Assembly (NCBI GenBank): GCA_018398815.1
Contig: CM031609.1
Span: 32,995,324-33,012,823, forward strand
DNA from: Conus ventricosus
Taxonomy: Eukaryota; Mollusca; Gastropoda; Neogastropoda; Conidae
Direction: 5' to 3'
Length of the DNA: 17,500 bases
In this document: in pieces, positions 1 through 8,570 of the stretch
How the letters are laid out: each line of letters begins with the position of its first letter
Numbering within the stretch: position 1 is the stretch's first letter
Made by a program: the position numbers and the translations under genes
Notes under the pieces: model-generated
Seen by the model: only the letters and a program-made list of their open reading frames with translations
What the model was told of the DNA's origin: nothing
Database searches by the model: none

Positions 1-120
1 GGGGCAGTTTCCCCGGTGTGTTTCAGACAGATGGCGTTTGAGGCATTGTACGTGTAGGCGACCCATCGGCCACCGCCCAATGATTGTAAAGGGGAAAGAA
101 GAATTGGGTTTTTTAAAAGC

Positions 121-189
121 CATGGCTGTGTGGTGTGTGTGGTGTGTGTGTGTTGAGTGTGTGTGTGGTGTGAGTGTGTGTGTGTGTGG
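121..189. repeat. Imperfect GT/GTG simple repeat
   Basis: Runs of TG and TGG dinucleotide/trinucleotide steps interrupted by single bases. It is the first of several GT-rich tracts in the first 1.2 kb. The sequence to its left (1-120) is unique with no recognisable feature. Confidence 0.9.
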
Positions 190-224
190 GGGCCGTTTAT
201 TTTTTGTGTTCTTCGTGTGAAAAG

Positions 225-417
225 ATGATTTCCCCCCTTCCCCTCTTCCCCTTTCCCCACTCGGTTCCCGTCCCCCCCCCCTCCCCCACACACACCACAT
301 CCCCCCACCAACAAAAAAAAAAAAAAACAAAAAACCCCAAAGCAATTAAGATGGCACAGCAGAGAGAGAGAAGAGGAGAGAGGGAGAGGAGGAGGAGGAG
401 AGAAAAAGAGAGGATCA
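225..417. repeat. Strand-asymmetric low-complexity block (CT/C-rich, poly-A, then GA-rich)
   Basis: A polypyrimidine stretch with a long C run (about 225-307) is followed by a CA/A-rich stretch with a poly-A core (308-340). A GA/GGA purine tract (360-417) closes the block. Frames open across it on both strands encode only low-complexity peptides, so no gene is called. Confidence 0.85.
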
Positions 418-723
418 TCTGAAACTAAAAAATGTGCACCCACACCAACAACAACACACAACGAGTTTCTCAAGGATGTACGTGCAGTGCGTCCGACGTC
501 CACTAGCCACCCAATCGCAATGAAAGGACCCGGTGTGCAAGATTTATGTTTGGAAAGGAAAATGAATTAATAACCCCGGTGCACAGTTTAAGAGGGGTCT
601 ATGCATGGGACCCAGCAATGTTGATCTGTGCATTACCCAAAAAGCGTGGTAGACCTAAGGTACCTCCCAACAGTGTCTTCCCCCTCACTGTCAGTTGTAT
701 GGATTGCGTTTTTGGCCTGACGG
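418..723. other. Unique sequence, no gene recognised
   Basis: About 300 bases of mixed composition between two simple-repeat tracts. I see no convincing splice-bounded exon, RNA gene or mobile-element signature. A frame open from 546 runs directly into GT and CT repeats and is not protein-like. Confidence 0.6.
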
Positions 724-814
724 CTGTGTGGTGTGTGTGTGTTGGTGTGTGTGTGTGTGGTGAGTGGACAGGGCTGTGGCATCCCTGTGTACGCGGTGGG
801 GCAAGCGTGCAGTT

Positions 815-871
<57 letters not shown>

Positions 872-887
872 TTCCTCTCTCTCTGTA
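724..887. repeat. GT tract followed by (CT)n microsatellite
   Basis: A GT-rich tract (724-761) is separated by about 50 unique bases from a nearly pure CT array (814-887, with single TTC interruptions). On the plus strand the second tract is pure pyrimidine. Confidence 0.92.
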
Positions 888-969
888 CACACCCAACATA
901 TAAACCACACAACCACACACCCCCAACTTTTCTCTCTCCCTCCTCTTATTTTATATATTTATATATATT

Positions 970-985
970 TATAGTGTGTGTATGT

Positions 986-1024
<39 letters not shown>

Positions 1025-1227
1025 TGTGTGTTTAGTTCTTCAATTTGTCGTTATTTTAAGTGTATTAGAAAAGGTGTGTGTGGTGTGTGTGGGTGTTGAG
1101 GGGTGTGTTGTGTGTGTGGGGTGTGTGGTGTGTGTGTGTGTGTGTTATTGTGTTGTGAGTACGTGTTGTGTGTGTGGTGTTGTTGTGTGTTGTGTTGTGG
1201 TGTGTGTGTGTGTGTGTGTGTTTGTGG
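970..1227. repeat. Long degenerate (GT)n tract
   Basis: A nearly pure GT array (970-1033) is followed, after ~40 bases, by a long degenerate GT/GGTGT/TTGTG array (1073-1227). The interruptions suggest an old array with internal slippage. Valine/cysteine-rich open frames across it are repeat artefacts. Confidence 0.92.
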
Positions 1228-1550
1228 GGGTTGTAATCTTGGGTTTGTGTAGCATGCACGATGTGCACGCGGTGCGTACACTTTTGTGTAGGACTGTGTA
1301 TAGGGGGAAAAACGCAGTGGTGAAAATCACGCAAAAATGATGTATTAACAAAACAAACTAGGAGAAAATCCCTTTTGAAAATTTTTATCATGCGATTGTG
1401 ATGATGTGATGAAGGTGATAGAAAAAGGGGCGAATATGTGGGAATAAAACGCGATGCATAAGAAAAGTTTTTCGATACCACTCAAACCCGGAAAACGCGC
1501 ACATCCCGCCCGCCCGCGCGCGCCCGCTCGCGCGCGCTTTCAGCACCAAC
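1228..1550. other. Mostly unique sequence ending in a CG-rich patch
   Basis: No gene is recognised. The last part (about 1497-1537) is very CpG-rich, alternating CCCG and CGCG steps. It stands out sharply from the AT-moderate sequence to its left. Confidence 0.6.
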
Positions 1551-1674
1551 ACACACCAAAACCCCACACACACACACACACACCCAACCACAACGAAATT
1601 AAACCCACAAAACCCCCACAACACCACACACCCCCACACCGAATTCCACACACCACACACACCACACCACAACA

Positions 1675-1705
<31 letters not shown>

Positions 1706-1835
1706 TCACCACGCGCGCGCGCGCGCGCGCGCTACAACAACACAACTGCGGACAGACCGGCAAACACACCACACACAAAACCCCCCACACACAACACCAA
1801 ACATACAACACACACACACAACAACACAAAACAAC
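1551..1835. repeat. CA-rich simple-repeat field with embedded (CG)n
   Basis: Degenerate CA/CCA/CAA repeats surround an alternating purine-pyrimidine core at about 1674-1733. In that core (CA)n passes into (CG)n, is broken by CTCACCA, and resumes as (CG)n. The plus strand is CA-rich here but GT-rich at 724-1227. Confidence 0.9.
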
Positions 1836-2215
1836 AGGGCGGCCCCTTTCCCCCATCCATCCGCACCATGAAATGGGCGTGGTCTCCTTCTCTCTCTCTC
1901 TCCTCTCTCCCTTCCCCTTTATATTCGAGACAGATGAATACGCTGCCCGTAAATTTTTTTTCTTTGTGTGGAATTGGCCCTTTTTCGTTTGTGTAGGTGG
2001 GAAAGAGAAAGGAAAACGTTGTACTAAATAAACACCCTCCAGGTCTGCCCCTAAGCCTAACAAGTGTCTCAAGACAAGCGCTCTATTGTTCCTTCAGGGC
2101 AGAAAAAGAAAAGACCCAGTCTTCAAAACTATGGAGACACCATCACGCCAAAATGACATGATCCTTTATGTCAAGGGAAATTACGCTCACCATAGATCCC
2201 TCATTGTCACTCGAC
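1836..2215. other. Unique sequence with a short CT tract
   Basis: A CT/TCC tract lies at about 1887-1921. The rest is unique, mixed-composition DNA with no exon-like frame or mobile-element signature that I can identify. Confidence 0.6.
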
Positions 2216-2224
2216 CTACCGTGT

Positions 2225-2295
2225 TGACGTCAGGCTGTCACGTGAAATGACTTCGTGATCGCTCATTGGCCCAGGCGAACGGTGTGAATGCAAAT
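2225..2295. promoter_or_regulatory. Cluster of CRE, E-box, CCAAT and octamer motifs
   Basis: Four textbook binding motifs fall within 71 bases. TGACGTCA, the palindromic CRE bound by CREB/ATF-type bZIP factors, is at 2225-2232. CACGTG, an E-box in the extended context GTCACGTGA, is at 2239-2244. ATTGG, the reverse of the CCAAT box bound by NF-Y, is at 2265-2269. ATGCAAAT, the POU-factor octamer, is at 2288-2295. The motifs are read directly and the factor names come from established knowledge. That the block is an active promoter or enhancer is inference. No TATA box, start site or first exon is evident, so orientation is unknown. Confidence 0.4.
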
Positions 2296-2719
2296 AGCCA
2301 GGCCAGAGAGAGGTCAAAGAGACAATCCTCGGAAACAACTGAGAGACAGGAGTATTTTCCGGCTTTTGGGGGCAGTTTTGTTTTTGGTGTTTAAGTGTTG
2401 ATATTGTATTGTTTGCAGAAATAGGATCAAATGTGATATTTTTTTTCTCCAGATGGACAAGAAAGAGTTTTCGTACAGGCACGATTAGCTTGATCCCTTT
2501 GTGCTACTGTAGGCTTAGACAGATGTTACATTCCTAAAGCACCAACTTCATCCCTGGAAACCAGCGTCAACTGTGTGTTGAATTTTGCTCATACAACTCG
2601 CTGATCAGTTGGTCGTCTGTCCATCGGGCCTCTCTCCCTCCCTCCTTCCCTTCCCCTCCTCTCTCTCTAAATAGAGAAAGAAATAGGAGGTGGAAAGGGT
2701 AACTAGAAGGGTGGGTTGG
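2296..2719. other. Unique sequence; one strong 3' splice-site-like motif
   Basis: A T-rich tract followed by CTCCAG ends at 2452. It is immediately followed by ATG at 2453 and a 12-codon frame including its stop (TAG at 2486-2488). This resembles an acceptor but nothing supports a full exon. A CT/TCC-rich tract lies at about 2629-2667. Confidence 0.4.
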
Positions 2720-2742
2720 GTGAGACAGAGAGACAGACAGAC

Positions 2743-2787
<45 letters not shown>

Positions 2788-2806
2788 AGAGAGTGAGAGA
2801 GAGGTG
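2720..2806. repeat. (GACA)/(GA)n microsatellite
   Basis: AGACAGAC steps lead into an almost pure GA array with a few GGA or TGA interruptions. It is a purine-only strand over most of its length. Confidence 0.93.
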
Positions 2807-2894
2807 ATTGGGTAAGTACATGGAGAGACGAACGGTTTGGATAGGCGAATTGCGTGAGCAACATACAACACGCCATTGACGCCTCCCTATCCCC

Positions 2895-3050
2895 CTCCAA
2901 AAAAACAAAACAAAAACAAAAACAAAAAAACCAACAACAACAAACAAACAAACAAAACACACACACACACAAAAACAAACAAACAAACAAACAAAAAAAC
3001 CCACCCGCAAAACAAAACCCCAAACAAAACAAAACAAAAAGAAAACCAAA
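2895..3050. repeat. A/C-only low-complexity tract, (CAAA)n-like
   Basis: Nearly all bases are A or C, with CAAA, CAAAA and AACAA steps and an internal (CA)n run at about 2956-2971. Lysine/glutamine/asparagine-rich frames across it are artefacts of composition. Confidence 0.92.
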
Positions 3051-3153
3051 ACACTGTTGTCAACGAGGCCTGAGAGATACAGACACATGTCGTGTTGGTC
3101 TGGAAGTGTCAGCAACACATCAGCAGCCGATTATACAAGTGGGTAGTGGTAGT

Positions 3154-3465
3154 AACTTACTTACTTAGGCCCATAGCTCAAGGGTGAGCATTGGCCATCG
3201 ACAACACTCCACCATCGCATTTGGTTCTGGGCTGCTCGCTGAATGCCTGTCCAGTTGGTCCCCTGATTCTTTATCTCTGCCTCAGTGTCTCGCCTTCAGC
3301 TGCTGCGAGGTCGGCCTCTCTTCCTTTTCCCCTGCGGGTTCCATGTCAGGGCTTGGCGTGTGGTGCTGGATGCTGGTTTCTGAGAGTGTGTCCAATCCAG
3401 CCCCACTTCCTCCGCAGAATCTGCTTGGCCACTGGTTCCTGTCCTGCTTGCTGCGTGACCATAGA
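3154..3465 (-). mobile_element. Decayed 3' end of an RTE-like non-LTR retrotransposon
   Basis: Reading the minus strand from about 3465 gives the C-terminal tail of a non-LTR reverse transcriptase. One frame contains QEPVAKQILRRKWGWIGHTL. A shifted frame contains WNPQGKRKRGRP (codons around 3343 downward), and then TEAEIKNQGTNW and GIQRAAQNQMRWW. These blocks are characteristic of the endonuclease-reverse transcriptase tails of RTE-type LINEs common in molluscs, flatworms and cnidarians; the clade is from memory. The copy is dead: there is a frameshift near 3380 and a TGA at 3296-3298 where the family has Trp. Downstream on the minus strand the element ends in TAAG tetramers (3154-3167), a typical short-repeat tail. 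Sequence beyond ~3470 no longer matches, so it is 5'-truncated or decayed. Confidence 0.8.
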
Positions 3466-3469
3466 ACAA

Positions 3470-4200
3470 TGACCCCTGACTGTTCTAACCTACAGATGGT
3501 TCTTTGTCCCGCTCGGACGATATGCCATGTTGAAACTGCCTATCGGATGCAGAACTTGCCAATATGACAGATCTTGTGAGAGTTATCTTCTCCTGACAAA
3601 ACATGAGTTCCCTTTCTGTGATGGTTTTGATTCGGATGGGAGAAATGGAAGTCGTCCCTCCCCCCCCCATTCCATCCCAACCCTATTCCTCCTCTCCCAT
3701 CCCCTAACCTGTTACCCCGGCCTGCAAGGAAAACCAACAACAGAAAGTGGACTTGACAGGTTAATAGCGAACCCCCTCTGTTTCAGTGAAGTGCCAGAAT
3801 TATCGACAAACTGATCGTGGGCCCCCAACAGAAGAAGAACAGGTCCGAATCCACGGTTACAGTTTAGGCCCTAAACGCAGTATGTTCTCTATCACACTCA
3901 AGCCGCACCTGGCTTTTCTCAGAAGAGCAGCCAGTACCAAAACATAGTCATCGCACAGTCCAGCCCTTGACCCATACCATACCTGACTCTGAGGCAGATC
4001 TCATGGTCGTTTCTTTTTCTCTGCAAGAACGATCCACGAGACCTTTCATTTTCCCGTCGTCTTCTAGACTTTTCACTGCAAAACCCTTGTGCCCTAGCAA
4101 TGGCGTAGAAACATAAGGATTCCACAAGTCATGCATCATTCTGCTATTTTTGATAACATTTGCCATGAACTAATTTACTGACCCCAAATTCAGGATGAAA
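3470..4200. other. Unique sequence, no gene recognised
   Basis: A short poly-C run occurs at about 3658-3668. Several 60-95-codon frames are open on both strands (for example 3527-3814 plus and 3919-4125 minus). They lack recognisable domains and are not bounded by convincing splice sites in a shared phase, so I do not call them coding. Confidence 0.5.
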
Positions 4201-4918
4201 TCTTCTTTTTCACATTCAAAAAAAAAAAAAAACATTCAAGGAGCCAAGGCGATTTTCATCTGTTCAACTTTGTTGTGACTACTTGACCTTTGCTGTGACC
4301 CCAAACCCTGACCTGTATAGTCGGTCCCTCTGACTTAAACACCCGACATGTCTTCTGCCCACTCACATAAGATAGACACGTCCGTAAATTGGATACTATA
4401 CCGACTTATAGGATAGGAAAAAAAAAGAAAGAAAAAAAAAAGAAGAAGAAAGAAACGGGTTCTGTTAAGACAATTTGCAGGCTAGAAAATCTCCACTACG
4501 TAGCACGACCATTTTGCACACTAACGTCACTCAGACTGGCGTGGACAGGATAGGGTGGCTGTTTTTGACGTATGTGGACGGCCTTGTTAAGCTAGCATAC
4601 CGTTGGCAGCCTTGGACGTTGTGAGTGCGAGTTTCACCCGAGTACTTAGAATGGTGGGCTTTGTGGCTCTGGCTGAGTCTTACTCAAACTTGCTGAGTGT
4701 TCTGTAGGCACCTTGTTTGTTTGTTGTTGTGTTTGTTTTTCTTTCTTTCTCTCTGTACTCTGGCTCCGAGACTGAGCAATCATTGTCATCAGTAGGAGGG
4801 TTTAAGAGGCAGCGTCCTGCATGAGTTGTATCAGACCAGACACTACTGAACATCACTGAAGTGATTAAACTGCAGTGCAGTGTCTCATGTCGTACATTAC
4901 TAATGACGAAAGAGATAC
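4201..4918. other. Mostly unique sequence with three simple A- or T-rich tracts
   Basis: Simple tracts are poly-A at about 4219-4232, A/AAG-rich at 4419-4455, and a TTTG/CTTT tract at about 4718-4752. Between 4284 and 4314 the hexamers TGACCT, TGACCC and TGACCT recur at 12- and 13-base spacing. No coding region is recognised. Confidence 0.55.
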
Positions 4919-5007
4919 GTTATTATTATTATTATTATTATCATCATCATCATTATTATTAAGCTTACTACTACTACAACAACTACTACTACTATTATAT
5001 TATTCTT

Positions 5008-5059
<52 letters not shown>

Positions 5060-5111
5060 ACATTACTATCATTATCATTGTTGTTGTTATCATTATTATT
5101 TTCATAATCAT
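4919..5111. repeat. Compound trinucleotide array (ATT, ATC, ACT)
   Basis: TTA repeats pass into ATC repeats, then TTA, ACT/AAC, and a long pure ATC run (about 5009-5059), and end in mixed ATT/GTT steps. Poly-Leu, poly-His and poly-Asp frames here are products of the triplets. Confidence 0.93.
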
Positions 5112-5137
5112 TCTCAACATCAAGAGTACTGACATAC

Positions 5138-5460
5138 TGCCTATCTTCGGCTGGAGACCAAGCTCTAAGCGCTTTACAGTCCACGCTCTCGTTTACACAA
5201 CGGGCTGCCAACCTGGGTAGAGCCGATTGAAGAGCTGCCTGTCAGCGCTTCATTCAGTCCTTTCCCGTGTCATTCAGTCAATTATTATGATTCACTGAAT
5301 TTACTCTCTTCATTCTTTCTATTTTTCACGCAGGCTGCATGCTATGTGTCATGTGTCATCCACACCAACGGCCAAAATGGGCCTTCTCTTCCAAAAGTTG
5401 GTGATGGGATTTTAACGTGTGTGCAAGATGTTACGCGTGCGTTCACCCACGGAATGTTGG
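5138..5460 (+). repeat. Probable dispersed repeat next to the trinucleotide array
   Basis: The segment starting CTGCCTATCTTCGGCTGG contains the palindrome-like AAGCGCTTTACA block (5166-5177). It continues with CAACGGGCTGCC and a GGGATTTTAACGTG block (about 5407-5420). I recall this order (an ATT-type array, then AGCGCTTTACA, then GGCTGCC, then TTTTAACGTG) from dispersed repeats in molluscan genomes, but cannot align it here. The boundaries are guesses, and only one copy lies in the window. Confidence 0.4.
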
Positions 5461-5977
5461 TTTATAGTCTCATTTGAAGGACTTTTGAGGAAATGGAGTT
5501 AGGGATGGATTGCTAGTTAGTGACTCTCGGCATGGAGACTGCGACAGGACAAGTCCAGGTGTGGCTGAGTGTGAGACAGCAGGAAAGAGAGAGCGTAGGA
5601 GTTATTCCACCGAGAGAGCATACTACAAGGTTAAAAACAGGAACCAAATCATCAACATCCTTCAAGCAGTGACCCAGATTGAGTGTTAGGCTCCAATGTT
5701 GTCATTTGAGTCAGCACGATGTTCAGCTCGCCAGCTCTCTCCATCCCACCTGCCCACATCCAGATCATGCCATCAAGATGTTCTGATAAGGTTCCAGTCT
5801 GTCACTTCCTTGTCACCACTCCCCTGTGCCTTTAACCACCGGGCCATAACAGAGGTGTGGACGCCGAATTTATAACCAGGTCTTTCCTAGGACAACTGAC
5901 TGGTATACATCGAAATTACGCAGAAAAATAAGGTTATGCTTAAACAGGACGCGCCATAACATGATAATTCCGTCATT
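5461..5977. other. Unique sequence, no gene recognised
   Basis: Mixed composition without simple repeats. I see no long open frame with protein-like composition, no RNA gene and no mobile-element signature. Confidence 0.55.
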
Positions 5978-6000
5978 GAGAAAGAGAGAGAGAGAGAGAG

Positions 6001-6055
<55 letters not shown>

Positions 6056-6172
6056 CAGGCAGGTGGACAGACAGACTGACAGACAGACAGACAGACCCAC
6101 CAACAGACCGACAGACCGACAGGCCAACGGACAAACAGACCGACAGACTGACAGGCGACAGACAGACAGTCA
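5978..6172. repeat. (GA)n followed by a (GACA)n/(GGCA)n array
   Basis: A GA array (5978-6050) has a few interruptions. It passes directly into tetranucleotide steps GGCA, GACA, GACC and GACT (6051-6172). The second part is progressively degenerate, consistent with an array built outward from GACA slippage. Confidence 0.93.
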
Positions 6173-6695
6173 ATGAATGACCTACCTTGAGACCCCGCGT
6201 TCGAGTAGTGCGCGGCAGCAGAGCCGAAAGCAGGGGGCAGCACTGGCACACGGGTGGGACTGTTCATGGTTTCCTCCCCTGTCGTCTCACTCTCCCTTCA
6301 CTGCCTCACCATTTCAGACACACATAGCGAGCACGGCGTTCAATGCACACGCACGACATGTCTGTCACCTGACAAATGCCTTTTTGTTTTGTTTTGTTGA
6401 AATCTTTAAAATGTTTCCTTTCCGTCGACTAGAAAGTCGGTTGATGTGTGCTGGCTGAGTTTTTAAAAAAAAGAAAAAAGAAAAAAGGAATCGGTCTTAC
6501 ATACGCTTGCCATTTCCGGTACAACAGCATTCAAGAAAACATTATATGCGCGGCAAGAAACAGCAGTTTCACCCGCATGAAATGAATAAGTCGCATAAAT
6601 AAGGTCATACCTCACACGTCAGGTACGGTATGGTCACAGCTGAAAGAATGGTGCCTGGTTAGCCTAACTGTAACCCCCAGTGCCGTGTTCGCTAT
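6173..6695. other. Unique sequence with an A/G-rich patch
   Basis: An A-rich AAAAAAG tract is at about 6463-6487. The remainder is unique. A 93-codon frame at 6177-6458 begins inside the preceding repeat's edge and shows no recognisable domain, so it is not called. Confidence 0.5.
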
Positions 6696-6946
6696 GAAAT
6701 TTTGAAAGGTTATTTAATCCGCCAAGTCACATTGACAAACGAATTACAAGGCAAAACACGAATCAAGGCCCATCTTGTGCCGAGTTTGGCAATGTAAGTG
6801 ACCGCCCGTTCTTCATTATCGTTGGCCTGAGTCTTGTTTAGCTTGCCTGAAGAAGACCTAAGAGGTCGAAACGCGTCGTGTTTTGTCTTGTGATTCGTTT
6901 GTCCATGTCATCTGGCGGAGTTAGTTCAAATACCTTTTACAATTTG
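6696..6946. mobile_element. 251-bp imperfect inverted-repeat element (MITE- or Penelope-terminal-like)
   Basis: The left arm (6696-6761) and the reverse complement of the right arm (6876-6946) share, in order, an AAAGGT block, a CCGCCA block, the core GACAAACGAAT, and ACAAG(G/A)CAAAACACGA. About 65-70 bases per arm can be aligned by eye with scattered mismatches and one small gap. The ~115-bp centre includes the hairpin at 6847-6872. No long ORF is present. A non-autonomous inverted-repeat element would look like this, as would two head-to-head copies of a retroelement terminus. I see no clear target-site duplication. Confidence 0.65.
6847..6872 (+). ncRNA. Hammerhead-ribozyme-like hairpin core
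   Basis: CTGAAGA (6847-6853) is followed by one A and then a perfect 5-bp stem, GACCT (6855-6859) with AGGTC (6863-6867), closed by an AAG loop. GAAAC (6868-6872) follows immediately. CUGANGA, a stem II, then GAAA is the conserved hammerhead core, and hammerheads are known in Penelope-like retroelement terminal repeats. Against it: the extra A after the first box is non-canonical, and I could not draw convincing stems I and III. It may only be a hairpin or a relic. Confidence 0.3.
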
Positions 6947-6995
6947 TTTGTGCGCCCACAGCCACTTCACTTTGCAACTCACTGTGAGATGTTAC

Positions 6996-7006
6996 GAGTT
7001 CGAATC
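6996..7006 (+). promoter_or_regulatory. B-box-like RNA polymerase III motif, possible SINE relic
   Basis: GAGTTCGAATC matches the internal B-box consensus GGTTCGANTCC of tRNA genes and tRNA-derived SINEs, and is followed by a tRNA-acceptor-like ATGGTGGCG. A convincing A-box is not visible upstream, and a complete tRNA cannot be folded. The (TAA)n array begins about 65 bases downstream, as a SINE tail could. Weak evidence only. Confidence 0.25.
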
Positions 7007-7070
7007 ATGGTGGCGACCAATACAAAATTTGTCATATTTCGCTTTCCATCTGGATGTGATGTCGTTCTTT

Positions 7071-7072
<2 letters not shown>

Positions 7073-7124
<52 letters not shown>

Positions 7125-7337
7125 TAATAATAATAAGTGTTATTATTATTACTGTTATCATTGTTATTATTATTATCATCATTAGTGTTGTCATTATCAT
7201 TATTATCATTATCATCATCATTATTATCATTACTATTGTTGTCGTCATCGTCATCATTCATCATTATTATTATCATTGTTATCATCATCATCATCATCAT
7301 CATACTGATCATCATCGTTATCACTATCACTATTATT
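7073..7337. repeat. Compound trinucleotide array with strand switch (TAA to TTA, then ATC/ATT)
   Basis: A long TAA array (about 7073-7135) switches through a GTG spacer at 7137-7139 into TTA repeats. About 180 bases of mixed ATT/ATC/GTT triplets follow, with a purer ATC run near 7280-7302. TAA and TTA arms are complementary and can form a hairpin. Confidence 0.93.
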
Positions 7338-7421
7338 TAGCAAAACATACCCCACTTGTTTACTGTTTATTGTTTACTGTTCCCTGCCTCATTTCATTTC
7401 CAATTACAATTGATTTTCAGC

Positions 7422-8470
7422 TGAATTGACGGATGAATTGATTGTCAGGGTGCTAAAATGGATTTATGGTTGGATGATTGATTGAGCAGATTGACTGATT
7501 AATGGGTTGATCCGATGGATTGATAGTTGGATGAATTGATAGACGAATTTATTCATTGGTGGATGAATGGATTAAATGTGAGATGAATTGATAAATATAT
7601 TTATCAGCTTGGGATGAATGAATTGAAGGTTGGATGAATCAATAGATACATTCGCTGAATGAATGGATTACAGGTTGAATGAATTGACAGAATAACTTAT
7701 ATACCAGTGGATGAATAAGTTGAAGGTTGGATCAATTGACAGATACATTCGTTAACGGCAGATGAGTGGATAACGGGTTGGACGAATAGACGGATCAACT
7801 GACATTTATATTTACAGACAGGTTTATTAACAGGTGGATGAATGGATTGATGTTTAGATGAGCTGAGAGAAAGTCTCATTCAGTGGTGGACAAGTTGATT
7901 AAAATTAGATGAATTGACATCTAAATCGATCAGCTGGTGGATAAATAGATTGAAGTTTGGATGAATTGATAGGCAGATTTAATAACTGATGGATACATAG
8001 AACGAAAATTGAACGCACTGACAGATTAATCTATTGATTGGTGGATGAAAGCTTTGAAGGTCAGATGAATTAACCGATACATCCATCAACCGGTAGCTAA
8101 ATGGATTGAAGGCCAGATGAGTTAACAGATGAATATATTACCTGGTGGATGACTGGATTAAGGATGGGATGGACTGACAATTTTATTCATTAGGTAATGG
8201 CTGACTGCATTGAAGGTTGAATAAAATGACAGATTTATTAACAGATACATTTATCAACCGGTTGCTAAATGGATTGAAGGCCAGATGAGTTAACAGATGA
8301 ATATATTAACTGGTGGATGACTGGATTAAGGATTGGATGGACTGACAATTTTATTCATTAACTAATGGCTGACTGCATTGAAGGTTGAAATGAAATGACA
8401 GACAGATTTATTAACTGTTAGATAGATAATTTGAAGGTTGGATGAAATAACAGATAATTTGTTTAACTGG
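7422..8470. repeat. ~51-bp minisatellite, block 1 (GATGAATTGACAG family)
   Basis: Degenerate tandem units carry GGTGGATGAATGGATTGAAGG, then TTGGATGAATTGACAGA, then an AT-rich spacer such as TTTATTAAC. Spacing between successive GATGAATTGA anchors is about 52, 51 and 45 bases in the early part. The units look like GATG/GATT tetranucleotide slippage frozen into longer units. The same family returns in three more blocks downstream. It is non-coding. Confidence 0.88.
8076..8412. repeat. 168-bp tandem duplication inside minisatellite block 1
   Basis: The stretch from GATACATCCATCAACCGG at 8076 recurs from GATACATTTATCAACCGG at 8244, an offset of 168 bases. The two copies then share a long colinear order (GCTAAATGGATTGAAGGCC, CAGATGAATATATTA, TGACTGGATTAAGGAT, CAATTTTATTCATTA, TGGCTGACTGCATTG). 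They are much closer to each other than to neighbouring ~51-bp units, so this is a later duplication of about three units. Confidence 0.88.
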
Positions 8471-8570
8471 TGTGTCAGAAGCTGTGCCCAAGTTCTTGGT
8501 CGTTTGATATATTTTTTTTTATTGGTGGGTCCTCCAGCCTCCATTTTCTCTCACTTTTTTTTTTTGTTTT

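Noticed and set aside
546..974. 142-codon open frame on the plus strand
   Set aside because: Most of it is translated GT and CT microsatellite (Val/Cys and Ser/Leu runs), with no recognisable domain and no splice context.
1454..2072. Overlapping 157-180-codon frames on both strands
   Set aside because: They are driven by CA/CG repeats (Thr/His/Pro/Arg on one strand, Val/Cys on the other). Long frames in dinucleotide arrays are expected by chance.
2453..2488. Short ORF immediately after a CTCCAG acceptor-like site
   Set aside because: Only 11 amino acids, with no downstream exon. A T-run followed by CAG is a common chance pattern.
2567..3118. 183-codon minus-strand frame with Phe/Val/Cys- and Leu/Ser-rich segments resembling membrane helices
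   Set aside because: The hydrophobic segments are translations of the (CAAA)n and (GA)n tracts, not real transmembrane segments.
5336..5473. Exon-like frame after a strong acceptor (TTTTTCACGCAG ending 5335), open for about 46 codons
   Set aside because: It overlaps the probable dispersed repeat at 5138-5460, has no donor with a compatible partner, and its composition is not convincingly protein-like.
6961..7072. Functional tRNA gene around the B-box-like motif
   Set aside because: No A-box, no complete cloverleaf and no terminator can be identified. At most it is a SINE relic.
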